64,000 nucleotides of DNA. It comes from Porcipelethomonas sp051893655 (GTDB taxonomy: Bacteria > Bacillota > Clostridia > Oscillospirales > Ruminococcaceae). The position numbers and the translations under genes were made by a program. Shown here in pieces: positions 1-9,105 of this stretch. The notes below the pieces were generated by a model, which had not been told where the DNA came from, ran no database searches, and worked only from the letters and a program-made list of their open reading frames with translations. Location: the NCBI RefSeq assembly GCF_051893655.1, contig NZ_JBJFHN010000130.1, forward strand, positions 17,672 through 81,671, given 5' to 3'. Each line of letters opens with the position of its first letter. Positions within the stretch are counted from its first letter, which is position 1.

Positions 1-333
1 CTGCATGCCTCCGACGGTGTTGAAGGGGATATGGTTGCAGGCTTTTATCATCCGGCATTTAAGGAGCTTTGCGAAAGCTGGATTTACAGAAATGGTATGG
101 AATTTATTGTTAATGACAGGGAGTTTGTTGAATCTGCCGGAAAAAGTTTAATTGAACGCAAGTTTCAGCAGCTTAAAAGAAAAAATTATACTTTTGCAGT
201 AAATCCATCATGTATCAGCAAGGCACTGGGACATAAAAAATCAAATGTGGAATATTTTAAAAAGCAGGGTATAGATATAAAAGTAATGGGAGATGGAGAA
301 ATCCCTAAATATCAGTGTGAAATCAGAGGATAA
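1..333 (+). CDS. C-terminal part of an Elp3-like radical SAM protein (truncated by window edge)
   Basis: The frame is open from the first base, so only the last 110 residues are present and the start lies outside the window. The piece contains the segment MVAGFYHPAFKELCESWIY and ends with a stretch like KKSNVEYFKKQGIDIKV. From memory of the family, this resembles the C-terminus of the Elp3-like radical SAM proteins that often sit between rnc and smc in clostridia. The catalytic CxxxCxxC cluster would be upstream and cannot be seen. It stops 3 bases before smc, so the two are probably co-transcribed. The family call rests mainly on context and is moderate; the reading frame itself is well supported. 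Confidence 0.55.
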   Translation: MHASDGVEGDMVAGFYHPAFKELCESWIYRNGMEFIVNDREFVESAGKSLIERKFQQLKRKNYTFAVNPSCISKALGHKKSNVEYFKKQGIDIKVMGDGEIPKYQCEIRG

Positions 334-336
334 TAT

Positions 337-3300
337 ATGTATTTAAAATCATTGGAATTACAAGGGTTTAAATCCTTTCCTGATAAAGTAAAGCTGACCT
401 TTGACAAGGGTCTTACAGCAGTTGTAGGACCCAACGGCAGCGGAAAAAGTAATATTGGTGATTCTGTGAGATGGGTTCTGGGGGAACAGTCCACTAAGAC
501 GCTCAGAGGGAATAAAATGGAAGATGTTATTTTTTCCGGTACTGTTGCGAGAAAGCCTGTGGGATTTGCCATGGTAACTCTTGTTATAGACAATGGCGAC
601 AGAGCTTTGAACAGTGATGATGACGAGGTAAGCGTTACAAGAAAGCTTTACAGAAGCGGTGAGAGTGAATATAAAATCAACGGTAAAAATGTCAGGCTTA
701 AAGACATAAACGAATTGTTTATGGATACCGGTATGGGACGTGACGGCTACTCTATTATCGGACAGGGAAGAATTGCGGAAATAGTAAGTGCAAAAAGCAA
801 TGAACGCCGTGATATTTTTGAAGAGGCTGCCGGAATTTCCAAATTCAGGTATAAGAAATCTGAGGCGGAAAGAAAACTTGCAGCAGCACAGGATAATCTT
901 ATAAGACTTAATGATATTGTATCTGAGCTTGAAAGCCGGGTAGGTCCTTTAAGACTTCAGGCGGAAAAGGCAGAAAAGTTTGTGGCACTGGCACAGCAGA
1001 GAAAAACTCTGGAAATATCTGTCTGGGTAAACCGTCTGGAAGAGCTTAAGGCTAAGCTTGAAGAACTGGAAAATGCACTTCTGATGAATAAAAATGAATA
1101 TGAAAATATTCAGAATGATATAGAGCGTGAAGAACAGAAAATTCAGGAGGGTTATCGTAAAATTCAGGAAAGTTCTGCCAGTATCGAAGAACTTCGTGAT
1201 AAGATACTTGAAAATGAACAGCTGTCAGCACAGTATAAATCAGATATTGCCGTAAGTGAAAACGATATTTCCCATAGTGAGGGTTCACTTAGCTCTGTAA
1301 ATGAACAATTGAAAAACAGATCGGCTTATGAAGAAAAGCTGAAAGCTGATATAAGTCAAAAGCTTGAACTTATTGACAGACTGAAAAAACAGTCTAAGGA
1401 AATCGGTCAGAAGCTTGATGATGTAAGGAAAAAATTTGAAGAGGCAAAGCTTGAAGCTGAGAGTATCGGTAAAAATTCTGACAAGGCTGGAAATGAAATT
1501 AATGCACTTTATATAAAACTCAGTGAATTTCGGTCAGAAGTCGGAAATACTGACGCCATTGTAAAGGATACAGACGAACAGCTGGAAATGCTTATAAAGC
1601 AGAAAAATCAGGTAAACGAGCTTGTTTTACAGTATGGCAAAGAAAAGGAAGAAATCTCCGACGGATTAAAGGTTCTTGAAGAAAAGAAACGGGAGTTTTC
1701 CAATAAAAAAGCCGGACTTGCAAAGCTTTATAATGACAAGGCGGCAAAGCTTTCAGAGTGCCGGAAGGAATGTGAAAATATTCTTTTTTCAGTAAAGGAA
1801 AAGGAACAGAGAAAAAAGCTTCTTTACGACCTTGAAAACAATATGGAAGGCTTTGCAAGAAGCGTTAAGGAGATTATAAAGGCGTCCTCTGCCGGAAGAA
1901 TAGGCGGAATCAGAGGAACTGTCGCACAGCTTATAAATGTTAAACAGGAATATGCAACCGCAATTGAAACGGCTCTGGGCGGCGCAATGCAGAATATTAT
2001 TGTTGATGATGATACTGCGGCGAAGCGGTGTATCAGAATGCTCAAGGAACAGCGTCTGGGAAGAGCTACTTTTCTTCCCATAACTTCGGTTAAGGGACGT
2101 GTTTTAAACGAACCGGGACTTCAATCCGAACAAGGATTCATTTCATTGGCAAATGAGCTTGTTGAGTATGATGGTCAGTATACCAGCATTGTAAATTCTT
2201 TGCTGGGGCGTACTGCTGTGGCAGATGATATTGACAGTGCGGCAGTTATAGCTAAAAAATTCGGGTATAAATTCAGAGTTGTAACTCTGGATGGTCAGGT
2301 AGTTAATGCCGGCGGTTCTTTTACAGGCGGTTCGGCAGTTCATTCTGCCGGGGTATTTTCCCGTAAAAATGAGCTTGAGAGTATTGAAAAGGATATAAAA
2401 GAGCTTAATAAAAAACATTCTGAAGCTATGGAACTGAGCCGGAAACTTTCAGAAGATGCTGAAAAGCTTTCTAAAATGGCAAAGGAACTGGATGAAGAGG
2501 TTTCTGTGCTTGAGCAGGATAAAATAAAATTTGATGCGGAATATTCCCGTGTCTGCGCACTTGAAAAGCAGACTGCTTCACAGGAAGAGGATTTTGATGT
2601 AAGATATAAAACTCTTGAGGGAAAAAAGCAAAATGCTTTGGAAAACCGTAAAAATGCCAAGGAAAGACTGGAGGAAATTACTGGTCAGATACATGCGGCA
2701 GAAGAAAATCTTGCAAGAGAACAGGGCAGAAGAGAGTCAGTCAGAAACAAAAGAGAAAGTCTTTCGGCTGAACTGTCGGAACTTAAAATCAAATCAGCAG
2801 AGCTTTCAAAGGATCTGGAAGCAGCACAGAGAGAACATGAAACCTTAAATTCAGGACTTTTGGAAACACGTGAAAACCTGTCGTCTCTGGGTGAAGAAAA
2901 AAAGCGTCTGGAACAGGTTATTGCGGAAAAAACTGCTCTTATTTCAGAAAGAAAACAGCAGACGGAAGATATAAAAATACAGATTGAAAATTTTGGAAAT
3001 GATATAAAAAAATGGCAGAATGTTCATAGAGAACAGGATGTTTATGTGACCAATCTGAGAAATTCCGTTAAGGAATTAAATGAAGCAAAAGAAAAATATT
3101 CCGGTGAAATTTCAAAAATAGATGAGCGAAAGCTTTCTGCACAGCGTGATTATGACGGAATTATAAACCAGCTTTATGAGGTCTATGAAATGACACGCTC
3201 TGAAGCGGAAAATGCTGCGGAAAAAATAGAGGATCTGATGGCTGCTCAGAGAAAGCTTAATGAACTTAAGGCAAAAATCAGAAGTCTTGGAAATGTTAAT

Positions 3301-3903
3301 GTGGGCGCTATTGATGAATACAAGGAAGTATCAGAAAGATATAAGTTTTTGTCTGAGCAGCTTGCAGATGTCAGAAATTCCAAAAGAGAGCTTGAAAAGC
3401 TTATCGCTGACCTCACAGAAGATATGTGCCGTATATTTGCGGAAAGCTTTGTCATAATAAACAATAATTTCAAAAAGATTTTTACAGAGCTTTTCGGCGG
3501 CGGCAAGGCAGAACTGATTCTTACTGATCCTGAAAATGTTCTTGAATCAGGTATAGAAATAAGAGTTGCACCGCCGGGAAAGGTTATTAAAAATCTTATT
3601 TCACTGTCCGGAGGAGAACAGTCTTTCGTGGCAATATGTATTTATTTTGCAATACTTAAGCTTAGACCGGCACCGTTTTGTATTCTTGATGAGATTGATG
3701 CGGCACTGGACGAAGTAAATGTAAAAAAGTATGCACAGTATCTGAAAAATTTTACAGATAAAACGCAGTTTGTACTTGTAACTCACCGCCGCAGTGCAAT
3801 GGAAGAAGCCAATGTTTTGTATGGCGTAACAATGCAGGAGGATGGTATTTCCAGACTTCTGAAAATGGAACAGGTGGATATTGAGGATACAGCGTCAAAA
3901 TAA
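337..3903 (+). CDS. smc: Chromosome segregation protein SMC
   Basis: This is the ATPase of the bacterial condensin, which with ScpA and ScpB compacts and separates chromosomes. The 1188-residue length is typical. The N-terminal Walker A motif GPNGSGKSN is at residues 31-39. Two long Glu/Lys-rich coiled coils flank a hinge around residues 510-670 that has the Gly-rich segments GRIGGIRGTV and NAGGSFTGG. The C-terminal head carries the signature LSGGEQ near residue 1090 and the Walker B stretch ILDEIDAALDE near 1115. It is followed after 20 bases by ftsY, the usual Firmicute order. No odd features were seen. Confidence 0.98.
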   Translation: MYLKSLELQGFKSFPDKVKLTFDKGLTAVVGPNGSGKSNIGDSVRWVLGEQSTKTLRGNKMEDVIFSGTVARKPVGFAMVTLVIDNGDRALNSDDDEVSVTRKLYRSGESEYKINGKNVRLKDINELFMDTGMGRDGYSIIGQGRIAEIVSAKSNERRDIFEEAAGISKFRYKKSEAERKLAAAQDNLIRLNDIVSELESRVGPLRLQAEKAEKFVALAQQRKTLEISVWVNRLEELKAKLEELENALLMNKNEYENIQNDIEREEQKIQEGYRKIQESSASIEELRDKILENEQLSAQYKSDIAVSENDISHSEGSLSSVNEQLKNRSAYEEKLKADISQKLELIDRLKKQSKEIGQKLDDVRKKFEEAKLEAESIGKNSDKAGNEINALYIKLSEFRSEVGNTDAIVKDTDEQLEMLIKQKNQVNELVLQYGKEKEEISDGLKVLEEKKREFSNKKAGLAKLYNDKAAKLSECRKECENILFSVKEKEQRKKLLYDLENNMEGFARSVKEIIKASSAGRIGGIRGTVAQLINVKQEYATAIETALGGAMQNIIVDDDTAAKRCIRMLKEQRLGRATFLPITSVKGRVLNEPGLQSEQGFISLANELVEYDGQYTSIVNSLLGRTAVADDIDSAAVIAKKFGYKFRVVTLDGQVVNAGGSFTGGSAVHSAGVFSRKNELESIEKDIKELNKKHSEAMELSRKLSEDAEKLSKMAKELDEEVSVLEQDKIKFDAEYSRVCALEKQTASQEEDFDVRYKTLEGKKQNALENRKNAKERLEEITGQIHAAEENLAREQGRRESVRNKRESLSAELSELKIKSAELSKDLEAAQREHETLNSGLLETRENLSSLGEEKKRLEQVIAEKTALISERKQQTEDIKIQIENFGNDIKKWQNVHREQDVYVTNLRNSVKELNEAKEKYSGEISKIDERKLSAQRDYDGIINQLYEVYEMTRSEAENAAEKIEDLMAAQRKLNELKAKIRSLGNVNVGAIDEYKEVSERYKFLSEQLADVRNSKRELEKLIADLTEDMCRIFAESFVIINNNFKKIFTELFGGGKAELILTDPENVLESGIEIRVAPPGKVIKNLISLSGGEQSFVAICIYFAILKLRPAPFCILDEIDAALDEVNVKKYAQYLKNFTDKTQFVLVTHRRSAMEEANVLYGVTMQEDGISRLLKMEQVDIEDTASK

Positions 3904-3923
3904 AAAGCAGGAGGATTAAGATT

Positions 3924-4880
3924 ATGGGATTTTTCAGCAAGATTAAAGATGGTCTTCGCAAAACCAAAGAGTCAATGGTAAAGAAAATGCATAAGGTTGT
4001 AAATTCCTTTACCAAAATTGATGAGGAACTGTTTGAACAGCTTGAAGAAACTATGATTATGAGCGATATGGGAGTTGAAACCTCTGTCCGGATTTGCGAA
4101 GAACTCAGAAAGAGAATCAAGGAAAGGGGAATTACTGACCCTTCAGTTATTATGGAGCTTATACAGGAAATAGTTGCGGAAATGATGGGTGATGATACAG
4201 AGCTTGATCTTTCTTCAAAGCCTTCAATTATTATGGTCATTGGTGTAAATGGAGCAGGCAAGACGACTACAATAGGAAAAATGTGCCATCAATTTACAGA
4301 GGACGGAAAAAAAGTTATCGTGGCAGCTGCCGATACTTTCCGTGCTGCTGCTATTGATCAGCTTCAGGTGTGGACAGACCGTTCAGGGGCAGATCTGGTA
4401 AAGCATTCAGAAGGGTCGGATCCGGCATCCGTTGTGTTTGACGCTATTGCGGCTGCAAAGGCAAGAAACTGCGATATTCTTATTTGTGATACTGCCGGAA
4501 GACTGCACAACAAGAAAAATCTTATGGATGAACTTGCTAAAATGAATCGTATTATTGAACGTGAAGCACCGGACAGTTCAAAGGAAATCCTGCTGGTACT
4601 TGACGCTACTACGGGGCAGAATGCTGTAAATCAGGCAAGACTGTTTAAAGAAGTTGCACCTATAACAGGTATTGTACTTACAAAGCTTGACGGAACTGCA
4701 AAAGGCGGTATTGTTATTTCGATTAAAAATGAACTTGGAATACCGGTAAAGCTTATAGGAGTCGGAGAGCAGATTGATGATCTTCAGCCGTTTAACAGCC
4801 ATGATTTTGTAAGGGCACTTTTTGAAAGTACTCCTTCTGAGGAATCTGAAACGGAAGAAGGGGAAGAAAATGAACAGTAA
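3924..4880 (+). CDS. ftsY: Signal recognition particle receptor FtsY
   Basis: FtsY is the membrane-associated GTPase that receives SRP-ribosome complexes for co-translational insertion of membrane proteins. At 318 residues it is the short form, with only a small charged N-terminal region. The NG domain shows the P-loop GVNGAGKTT near residues 107-115, DTFRAAA, the G3 motif DTAGR near 189-193 and the G4 motif TKLDGTAKGG. A Shine-Dalgarno AGGAGG lies about 9 bases before the ATG. The last 11 bases overlap rdgB, suggesting translational coupling. The C-terminal tail is rich in Glu. Confidence 0.97.
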   Translation: MGFFSKIKDGLRKTKESMVKKMHKVVNSFTKIDEELFEQLEETMIMSDMGVETSVRICEELRKRIKERGITDPSVIMELIQEIVAEMMGDDTELDLSSKPSIIMVIGVNGAGKTTTIGKMCHQFTEDGKKVIVAAADTFRAAAIDQLQVWTDRSGADLVKHSEGSDPASVVFDAIAAAKARNCDILICDTAGRLHNKKNLMDELAKMNRIIEREAPDSSKEILLVLDATTGQNAVNQARLFKEVAPITGIVLTKLDGTAKGGIVISIKNELGIPVKLIGVGEQIDDLQPFNSHDFVRALFESTPSEESETEEGEENEQ

Positions 4881-5463
4881 AAAAATAATTCTTGCAAGCA
4901 ATAATAAAAATAAACTTCGGGAAATAAAGGAGATTCTGACACCTTTGGGATATGAGGTTATATCCCAGTCAGAAGCGGGAATAAATATAGATATTGAAGA
5001 AACAGGAAAAACCTTTAAGGATAATGCAAAGCTTAAGGCAAGTGCGATTTACAGCCTGAGTCATACTGCCGTTATTGCAGATGACAGCGGTCTTGAAGTG
5101 GATTATTTAAACGGCGCTCCCGGAGTGTATTCCCACAGATATGCAGGGGAAGGAGCGTCTGATGCTGACAGATACAATAAGCTTCTTTCCGAATTAAAAG
5201 ACGTTCCGGAAGAAAAAAGAGGGGCGGCATTTGTATGTGTTATCTGTTTTATTGATGAAAACGGCATTGAACAGTATGCAAGAGGAGAATGCAGAGGAAA
5301 AATCGGATATGAACCCAGAGGCGAAAACGGATTCGGCTATGATCCTGTTTTCATGTACGGAGATAAATCATTTGCAGAAATTTCTGCTGATGAAAAGAAT
5401 AAAGTAAGTCACAGAGCAAAAGCGTTGGAAAAGCTTTGCGAAATTTTAAAAACGAAAGGATAA
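4870..5463 (+). CDS. rdgB: XTP/dITP diphosphatase (RdgB/HAM1 family)
   Basis: This enzyme hydrolyses non-canonical purine triphosphates such as dITP and XTP to monophosphates, keeping them out of DNA and RNA. The 197-residue protein begins MNSKKIILASNNKNKLREI, the typical SNNxxK nucleotide-binding start. It also has IADDSGLEVDYLNGAPGVYSH, given here only in part as ADDSGLEVDYLNGAPGV, and later FGYDPVF and SHRAKAL. I chose the ATG at 4870, preceded by a GAAGGGGA ribosome binding site, rather than an in-frame upstream codon inside ftsY. It overlaps ftsY by 11 bases and precedes yhbY by 4. Confidence 0.95.
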   Translation: MNSKKIILASNNKNKLREIKEILTPLGYEVISQSEAGINIDIEETGKTFKDNAKLKASAIYSLSHTAVIADDSGLEVDYLNGAPGVYSHRYAGEGASDADRYNKLLSELKDVPEEKRGAAFVCVICFIDENGIEQYARGECRGKIGYEPRGENGFGYDPVFMYGDKSFAEISADEKNKVSHRAKALEKLCEILKTKG

Positions 5464-5467
5464 ATAA

Positions 5468-5761
5468 ATGCTAAAAAGTAAACAAAGAGCCGCACTTCGT
5501 GGAATTGCAGGCAGCTATGAAACTATTTTTCAAATCGGAAAGGGCGGCATTTCTGAAGCATTGATTTCACAGGTAAATGACGCACTTAGAAAAAGAGAAC
5601 TTATAAAACTTCGTGTACTGGATAACAGTATGTACAGTGCAAGGGAAGCGGCAGAGGAAATTGCAGAAAAAACAGGCTCAGAAGTTGTTCAGGTAATAGG
5701 CAGCAGATTTGTTTTGTTCAAAAGAAATCATAAAGAGCCTGTAATAAATATAAAACTCTGA
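5468..5761 (+). CDS. yhbY: YhbY-type CRM-domain RNA-binding protein
   Basis: A 97-residue single-domain protein of the CRM/YhbY family, which binds pre-ribosomal RNA and is linked to 50S assembly. Visible hallmarks are the opening LKSKQRAALRGIA, the central FQIGKGGIS that carries the GxxG RNA-binding loop (here GKGG), and VVQVIGSRFVLFKRN at the end. It sits in the usual yhbY-nadD-yqeK-rsfS order. Its stop codon overlaps the nadD start by one base (TGATG), so translation is probably coupled. Confidence 0.94.
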   Translation: MLKSKQRAALRGIAGSYETIFQIGKGGISEALISQVNDALRKRELIKLRVLDNSMYSAREAAEEIAEKTGSEVVQVIGSRFVLFKRNHKEPVINIKL

Positions 5762-6366
5762 TGGCTAGAATAGGTTTATTCGGAGGGAGCTTCAATCCTG
5801 TTCATAACGGTCACGTTAATCTGGCAGTTTCTGTTAAAAAAAAGCTGAAACTTGATAAGGTGATTTTTATTCCGTCAGGTACAGCACCGCATAAATCAAG
5901 TGAAGAATATGTCTCCGGAAGTGACAGGCTTGAAATGTGCCGCCTGGCATTGGAAGAATATGACGGGTTTGAAGTCAGTGACTATGAAATAAATAAAAGT
6001 GGAAAAAGCTATACTGTTTATACAGTAAGACATTTTAAAAGTATGTTTCCGGAAGACGAACTGTTTCTGATGGTGGGCAGTGATATGCTTCTGAGCTTTG
6101 ATACATGGTTTGAATACGGCGAAATTCTTAGTAATGTAACTCTGGCAGCAGTATCACGAAACGGAAATGATTTTGATGAATTGTATGAAATGTCAAAAAA
6201 GCTTTCCAAATTCGGTGATGTAATTGTTGCAAATGACGAAGCGATTACAATATCTTCATCAAAAATACGTAAAATGATAAAAAATAATGAAGATATATCT
6301 TGCTATTTAAACGGAAAAGTAGTAAAATATATTATACTGAAAAATCTGTATTCAAGGCAGGACTAA
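5761..6366 (+). CDS. nadD: Nicotinate-nucleotide adenylyltransferase
   Basis: NadD joins ATP and nicotinate mononucleotide to give deamido-NAD, the step before NAD synthetase. The 201-residue protein starts MARIGLFGGSFNPVHNGH, containing the (H/T)xGH nucleotidyltransferase signature as HNGH. The C-terminal ISSSKIRKMI matches the second ATP-binding motif ISSTxIR. PSGTAPHKS and VGSDMLLSFDTW are further family features. Overlap with yhbY by one base and a short gap to yqeK place it inside the operon. Confidence 0.97.
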   Translation: MARIGLFGGSFNPVHNGHVNLAVSVKKKLKLDKVIFIPSGTAPHKSSEEYVSGSDRLEMCRLALEEYDGFEVSDYEINKSGKSYTVYTVRHFKSMFPEDELFLMVGSDMLLSFDTWFEYGEILSNVTLAAVSRNGNDFDELYEMSKKLSKFGDVIVANDEAITISSSKIRKMIKNNEDISCYLNGKVVKYIILKNLYSRQD

Positions 6367-6387
6367 TTTGATATTCGGAGGATTTGC

Positions 6388-6993
6388 ATGTATTCTTCAG
6401 AAAAAATAAAAGCTTTCCTGAAAAAAAGACTTTCAAAAAAACGTTACAATCATTCAGTTAATGTGGCAAACGAGGCTTTAAAGCTTGCAAAAACATATGG
6501 GGAAAATCTTGATAAGGCTTATTTTGCCGGACTTCTTCATGACGTTTGTAAGGAGCTTTTGCCATCAGAGCAAAAACAGATGATGCTTGAGGGAAATATG
6601 GATATTTCCGGCGCTGAACTTGCCACGAAAGCTTTGTGGCATGGTCCTGCGGGTGCATATTTTATCGAAAAAGAAATGGGAATAAAGGATAAGGATATTT
6701 TAAACGCTGTACGGTTTCATACTGTAGGGCGGTCGGGAATGTCACGGCTTGAAGAAATTATTTATATGGCTGACCTTATTTCCGAGGACAGGGATTACAA
6801 GGATGTTGACAAAATGAGAAAACTTGCCTATACTGATTTTGAAAAGGCTATGCTGGAGGCATTTTGCTATTCAATTGAGGGAGTGGTAAAGAAACAGGGC
6901 TATATCCCGGAATATACAGTTGATGCATATAATCAGTATCTGTATGTATGTTCGGTCCGCAAGAAAACCAAGGAGGAAAATAATGGCAAATAG
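6388..6993 (+). CDS. yqeK: YqeK-type HD-domain diadenosine tetraphosphatase
   Basis: A 201-residue HD-domain protein of the family that splits Ap4A symmetrically into two ADP in an iron-dependent way. The N-terminal RYNHSVNVANEA and the LLHDVCKE segment supply the first His and the HD pair. WHGPAGAYF and AVRFHTVGR give the further metal ligands, and YMADLISEDRDY is typical of the family. The nadD-yqeK-rsfS order supports the call. It ends with an 11-base overlap into the next gene. The ribosome binding site GGAGG is 6 bases before the ATG. Confidence 0.93.
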   Translation: MYSSEKIKAFLKKRLSKKRYNHSVNVANEALKLAKTYGENLDKAYFAGLLHDVCKELLPSEQKQMMLEGNMDISGAELATKALWHGPAGAYFIEKEMGIKDKDILNAVRFHTVGRSGMSRLEEIIYMADLISEDRDYKDVDKMRKLAYTDFEKAMLEAFCYSIEGVVKKQGYIPEYTVDAYNQYLYVCSVRKKTKEENNGK

Positions 6994-8368
6994 CAGTAAT
7001 AATTCCGGACAAAGGTATAAGTCGGGGTCCGGGCGAAAAACTTCAGGCAAAAAGAAAAAATCATCAGTAAAGGAAAAAATCATAATCGCAGCATCAATAA
7101 TTGCAGGGATTGTAATTATTGCAGTTATGGTACTTAATATTCCGATCATTCCTGTTGAAAGGACTAAAAATGGTCTTACTTTTACAGAACATATATCTAT
7201 AATCAAGTGGATAAAAGAGCTTCAGCCTATGGCTGAAACAGAAGGACTGCTTTCTGCTGATCCTAACAGCTATGAGCTGAACAGTGCCGCTGAAGGAGTG
7301 GACGATAAGCGTGACTTTACAAATGACCAGATTATTGAAGGTCAGTTTACTGTTTTATGCTTAGGCTTTGATGAATCACGTTCAAATTCTGATGTTATTA
7401 TGCTTTTCCATTTTGACATAGTAAACGATAAAATAAACATACTTCAGATACCAAGAGACAGCTTTGTTCCGGATTATACTTCCAGTGAGAATGGAAAAAT
7501 CAACAGCGTATATACTCTGGGAGATGAAAATCTGATTCCAATTCAAAGAATAGTTGACGCTGTAAGGGATACTTTCGGAATTCCTATTGACAGATATATT
7601 ACAACCGGATGTGATGATATTGTTGATATGGTGGATCTTATCGGAGGAATTCCTATTGATCTTCCTGAGGATGTTTTTTATTCCTATGACAAGATTCTGT
7701 ATGCCGGCGAACAGGTGCTTAATGGTGAACAGGCTGAATTATTTGTACGTGCCAGAAAAGGTTACCTTGAAGGCGATATAGGACGTGTCAAGGCACAGAG
7801 AATATTTATGGCTGCATGTATGGAAAAGGCTTTGAATATGGGCACTGTTGAACTGACTAAATTCCTTACCGAGGTGTATAATAAAGGATATATCGGAACT
7901 GACCTTACATTACAGGAAATGAGTATTCTCGCTGATTTCGGCAGCAATATGGATCTTGATGATGTAACAGTTCAGATGGTTCCGGGAGAAGCTACCGATT
8001 ACAACGGTTATTCTGTATGGTCAATTCATAAGAATGCTACCATTGATGTACTGAATGAATATTTCAGACCATATCAGCCTGACCTGACTTATGATTCACT
8101 GCCTATTACAGAACTTATTGAAAGCGATTATTATACAACTGATGTTTATGATGAGAATCAGGATACACTTCAGGAAATTGCAGACGGAGCTACTCCGGGA
8201 GAAAGTAAGAAAACTACAGAACCGTCTTCAGAATACGATGATACAGACAACGATTATGATGATGGCAATTATGAGGGTGAATGGTATTATGAGGATGAAG
8301 GCGAATATGATGAAGAAGAATATTATGAGGAAGATGAGAATTATCATACCTATATCGGAGGATATTAA
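6983..8368 (+). CDS. LytR-CpsA-Psr (LCP) family cell-wall transferase with acidic Tyr-rich tail
   Basis: LCP proteins move teichoic acid or capsule precursors from undecaprenyl phosphate onto peptidoglycan outside the membrane. I chose the ATG at 6983, 6 bases after AGGAGG, giving 461 residues. A basic cytoplasmic stretch (KKKKSSVKEK) precedes one membrane segment at about residues 32-52. The LCP core has SRSNSDVIMLFH, QIPRDSF, GGIPIDLP and a later RARKGYLEGDIGRVKAQR, which hold the Arg/Asp residues that bind pyrophosphate lipid. The last 60 or so residues are unusually rich in Asp, Glu and Tyr and match the style of the tail on the carboxypeptidase at 34801-36009. The exact substrate is not known. 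Confidence 0.92.
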   Translation: MANSSNNSGQRYKSGSGRKTSGKKKKSSVKEKIIIAASIIAGIVIIAVMVLNIPIIPVERTKNGLTFTEHISIIKWIKELQPMAETEGLLSADPNSYELNSAAEGVDDKRDFTNDQIIEGQFTVLCLGFDESRSNSDVIMLFHFDIVNDKINILQIPRDSFVPDYTSSENGKINSVYTLGDENLIPIQRIVDAVRDTFGIPIDRYITTGCDDIVDMVDLIGGIPIDLPEDVFYSYDKILYAGEQVLNGEQAELFVRARKGYLEGDIGRVKAQRIFMAACMEKALNMGTVELTKFLTEVYNKGYIGTDLTLQEMSILADFGSNMDLDDVTVQMVPGEATDYNGYSVWSIHKNATIDVLNEYFRPYQPDLTYDSLPITELIESDYYTTDVYDENQDTLQEIADGATPGESKKTTEPSSEYDDTDNDYDDGNYEGEWYYEDEGEYDEEEYYEEDENYHTYIGGY

Positions 8369-8386
8369 AGTTTAAGGAGAATGTAT

Positions 8387-8746
8387 ATGACCCAAAAAGA
8401 AATGCTGAAAAAAATTATAAAGACTCTTGACAGTAAAAAAGCTGAAAGTATACAGGCTATAAAAATATCTGATCTTACAATACTTGCTGATTATTTTGTA
8501 ATCGCAAGCGGCAACAGTTCTACACAGACAAAAACTCTTGCTGAAGAAGTTGAGTATCAGATGTCACTGTCGGGTGTAGAACCAAATAAGAAAGAGGGCT
8601 ATAACGGTTCAAACTGGATTATACTTGATTATGGGGATATTGTCGTTCATGTTTTCTATAAGGAAACAAGGGATTATTATCAGTTGGAAAGACTTTGGTC
8701 TGATGGGGAAAAAATTGATATTGAAGAATTTGTGACGGAGGATTGA
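8387..8746 (+). CDS. rsfS: Ribosome silencing factor RsfS
   Basis: RsfS (Iojap family) binds uL14 on the 50S subunit and blocks subunit joining when nutrients are low. The protein shows the family core ADYFVIASGNSSTQTKTLAEE and GSNWIILDYGDIVVHVF; to keep short, the key parts are DYFVIASGNS and WIILDYGDIVVH. Two in-frame ATGs exist. The Shine-Dalgarno AAGGAGA ends directly against the one at 8381, so I prefer 8387 (6-base spacing, 119 residues). It closes the conserved nadD-yqeK-LCP-rsfS run. Confidence 0.95.
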   Translation: MTQKEMLKKIIKTLDSKKAESIQAIKISDLTILADYFVIASGNSSTQTKTLAEEVEYQMSLSGVEPNKKEGYNGSNWIILDYGDIVVHVFYKETRDYYQLERLWSDGEKIDIEEFVTED

Positions 8747-8751
8747 TCAAC

Positions 8752-9102
8752 ATGAAAACAAATAATCAGCAGGGACGTAATATCGCATTAATAGCAGGTA
8801 TTTACTTTATTGTAAAATCAGTGATAAACCTGATCTTAGGCGGAGGATTTATGGACGTTATAATTTCTGTCCTGGAAGCCGCTGCACTTTATACCGGACT
8901 TATGTATCTTAATTATATTGTGGCTGCAATTGTTGCAATTGTTGCTATTGTACATCTTCCGGCAAATATCGGACATCTTGCTGACAACTGGTTCTATCTG
9001 CTTGAGGGAGTAATTGATATAATCGCTGCAATAATTATTTGTGTAAATCCAAGTGTAAAGGAACATTTTACTAATAAATGGGGCGGAGGCTCCAATGAAT
9101 AA
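8752..9102 (+). CDS. Small integral membrane protein, function unknown
   Basis: A 116-residue hydrophobic protein that I do not recognise. It has about four membrane segments: a first around residues 12-30, a second near 36-48, a third in the Ala/Ile/Val-rich middle (YIVAAIVAIVAIVHL) and a fourth near the end (IIDIIAAIIICVNP style). It ends in a short polar tail. An upstream TTG at 8743 is possible, but the ATG at 8752 has GGAGG about 10 bases before it. It lies directly after rsfS and 3 bases before another membrane protein. No function should be inferred. Confidence 0.75.
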   Translation: MKTNNQQGRNIALIAGIYFIVKSVINLILGGGFMDVIISVLEAAALYTGLMYLNYIVAAIVAIVAIVHLPANIGHLADNWFYLLEGVIDIIAAIIICVNPSVKEHFTNKWGGGSNE

Positions 9103-9105
9103 AAT

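Noticed and set aside
3752..4261. 169-codon open frame on the minus strand across smc and ftsY
   Set aside because: It lies antisense to two well-supported genes, has low-complexity Ile/Ser content and no ribosome binding site.
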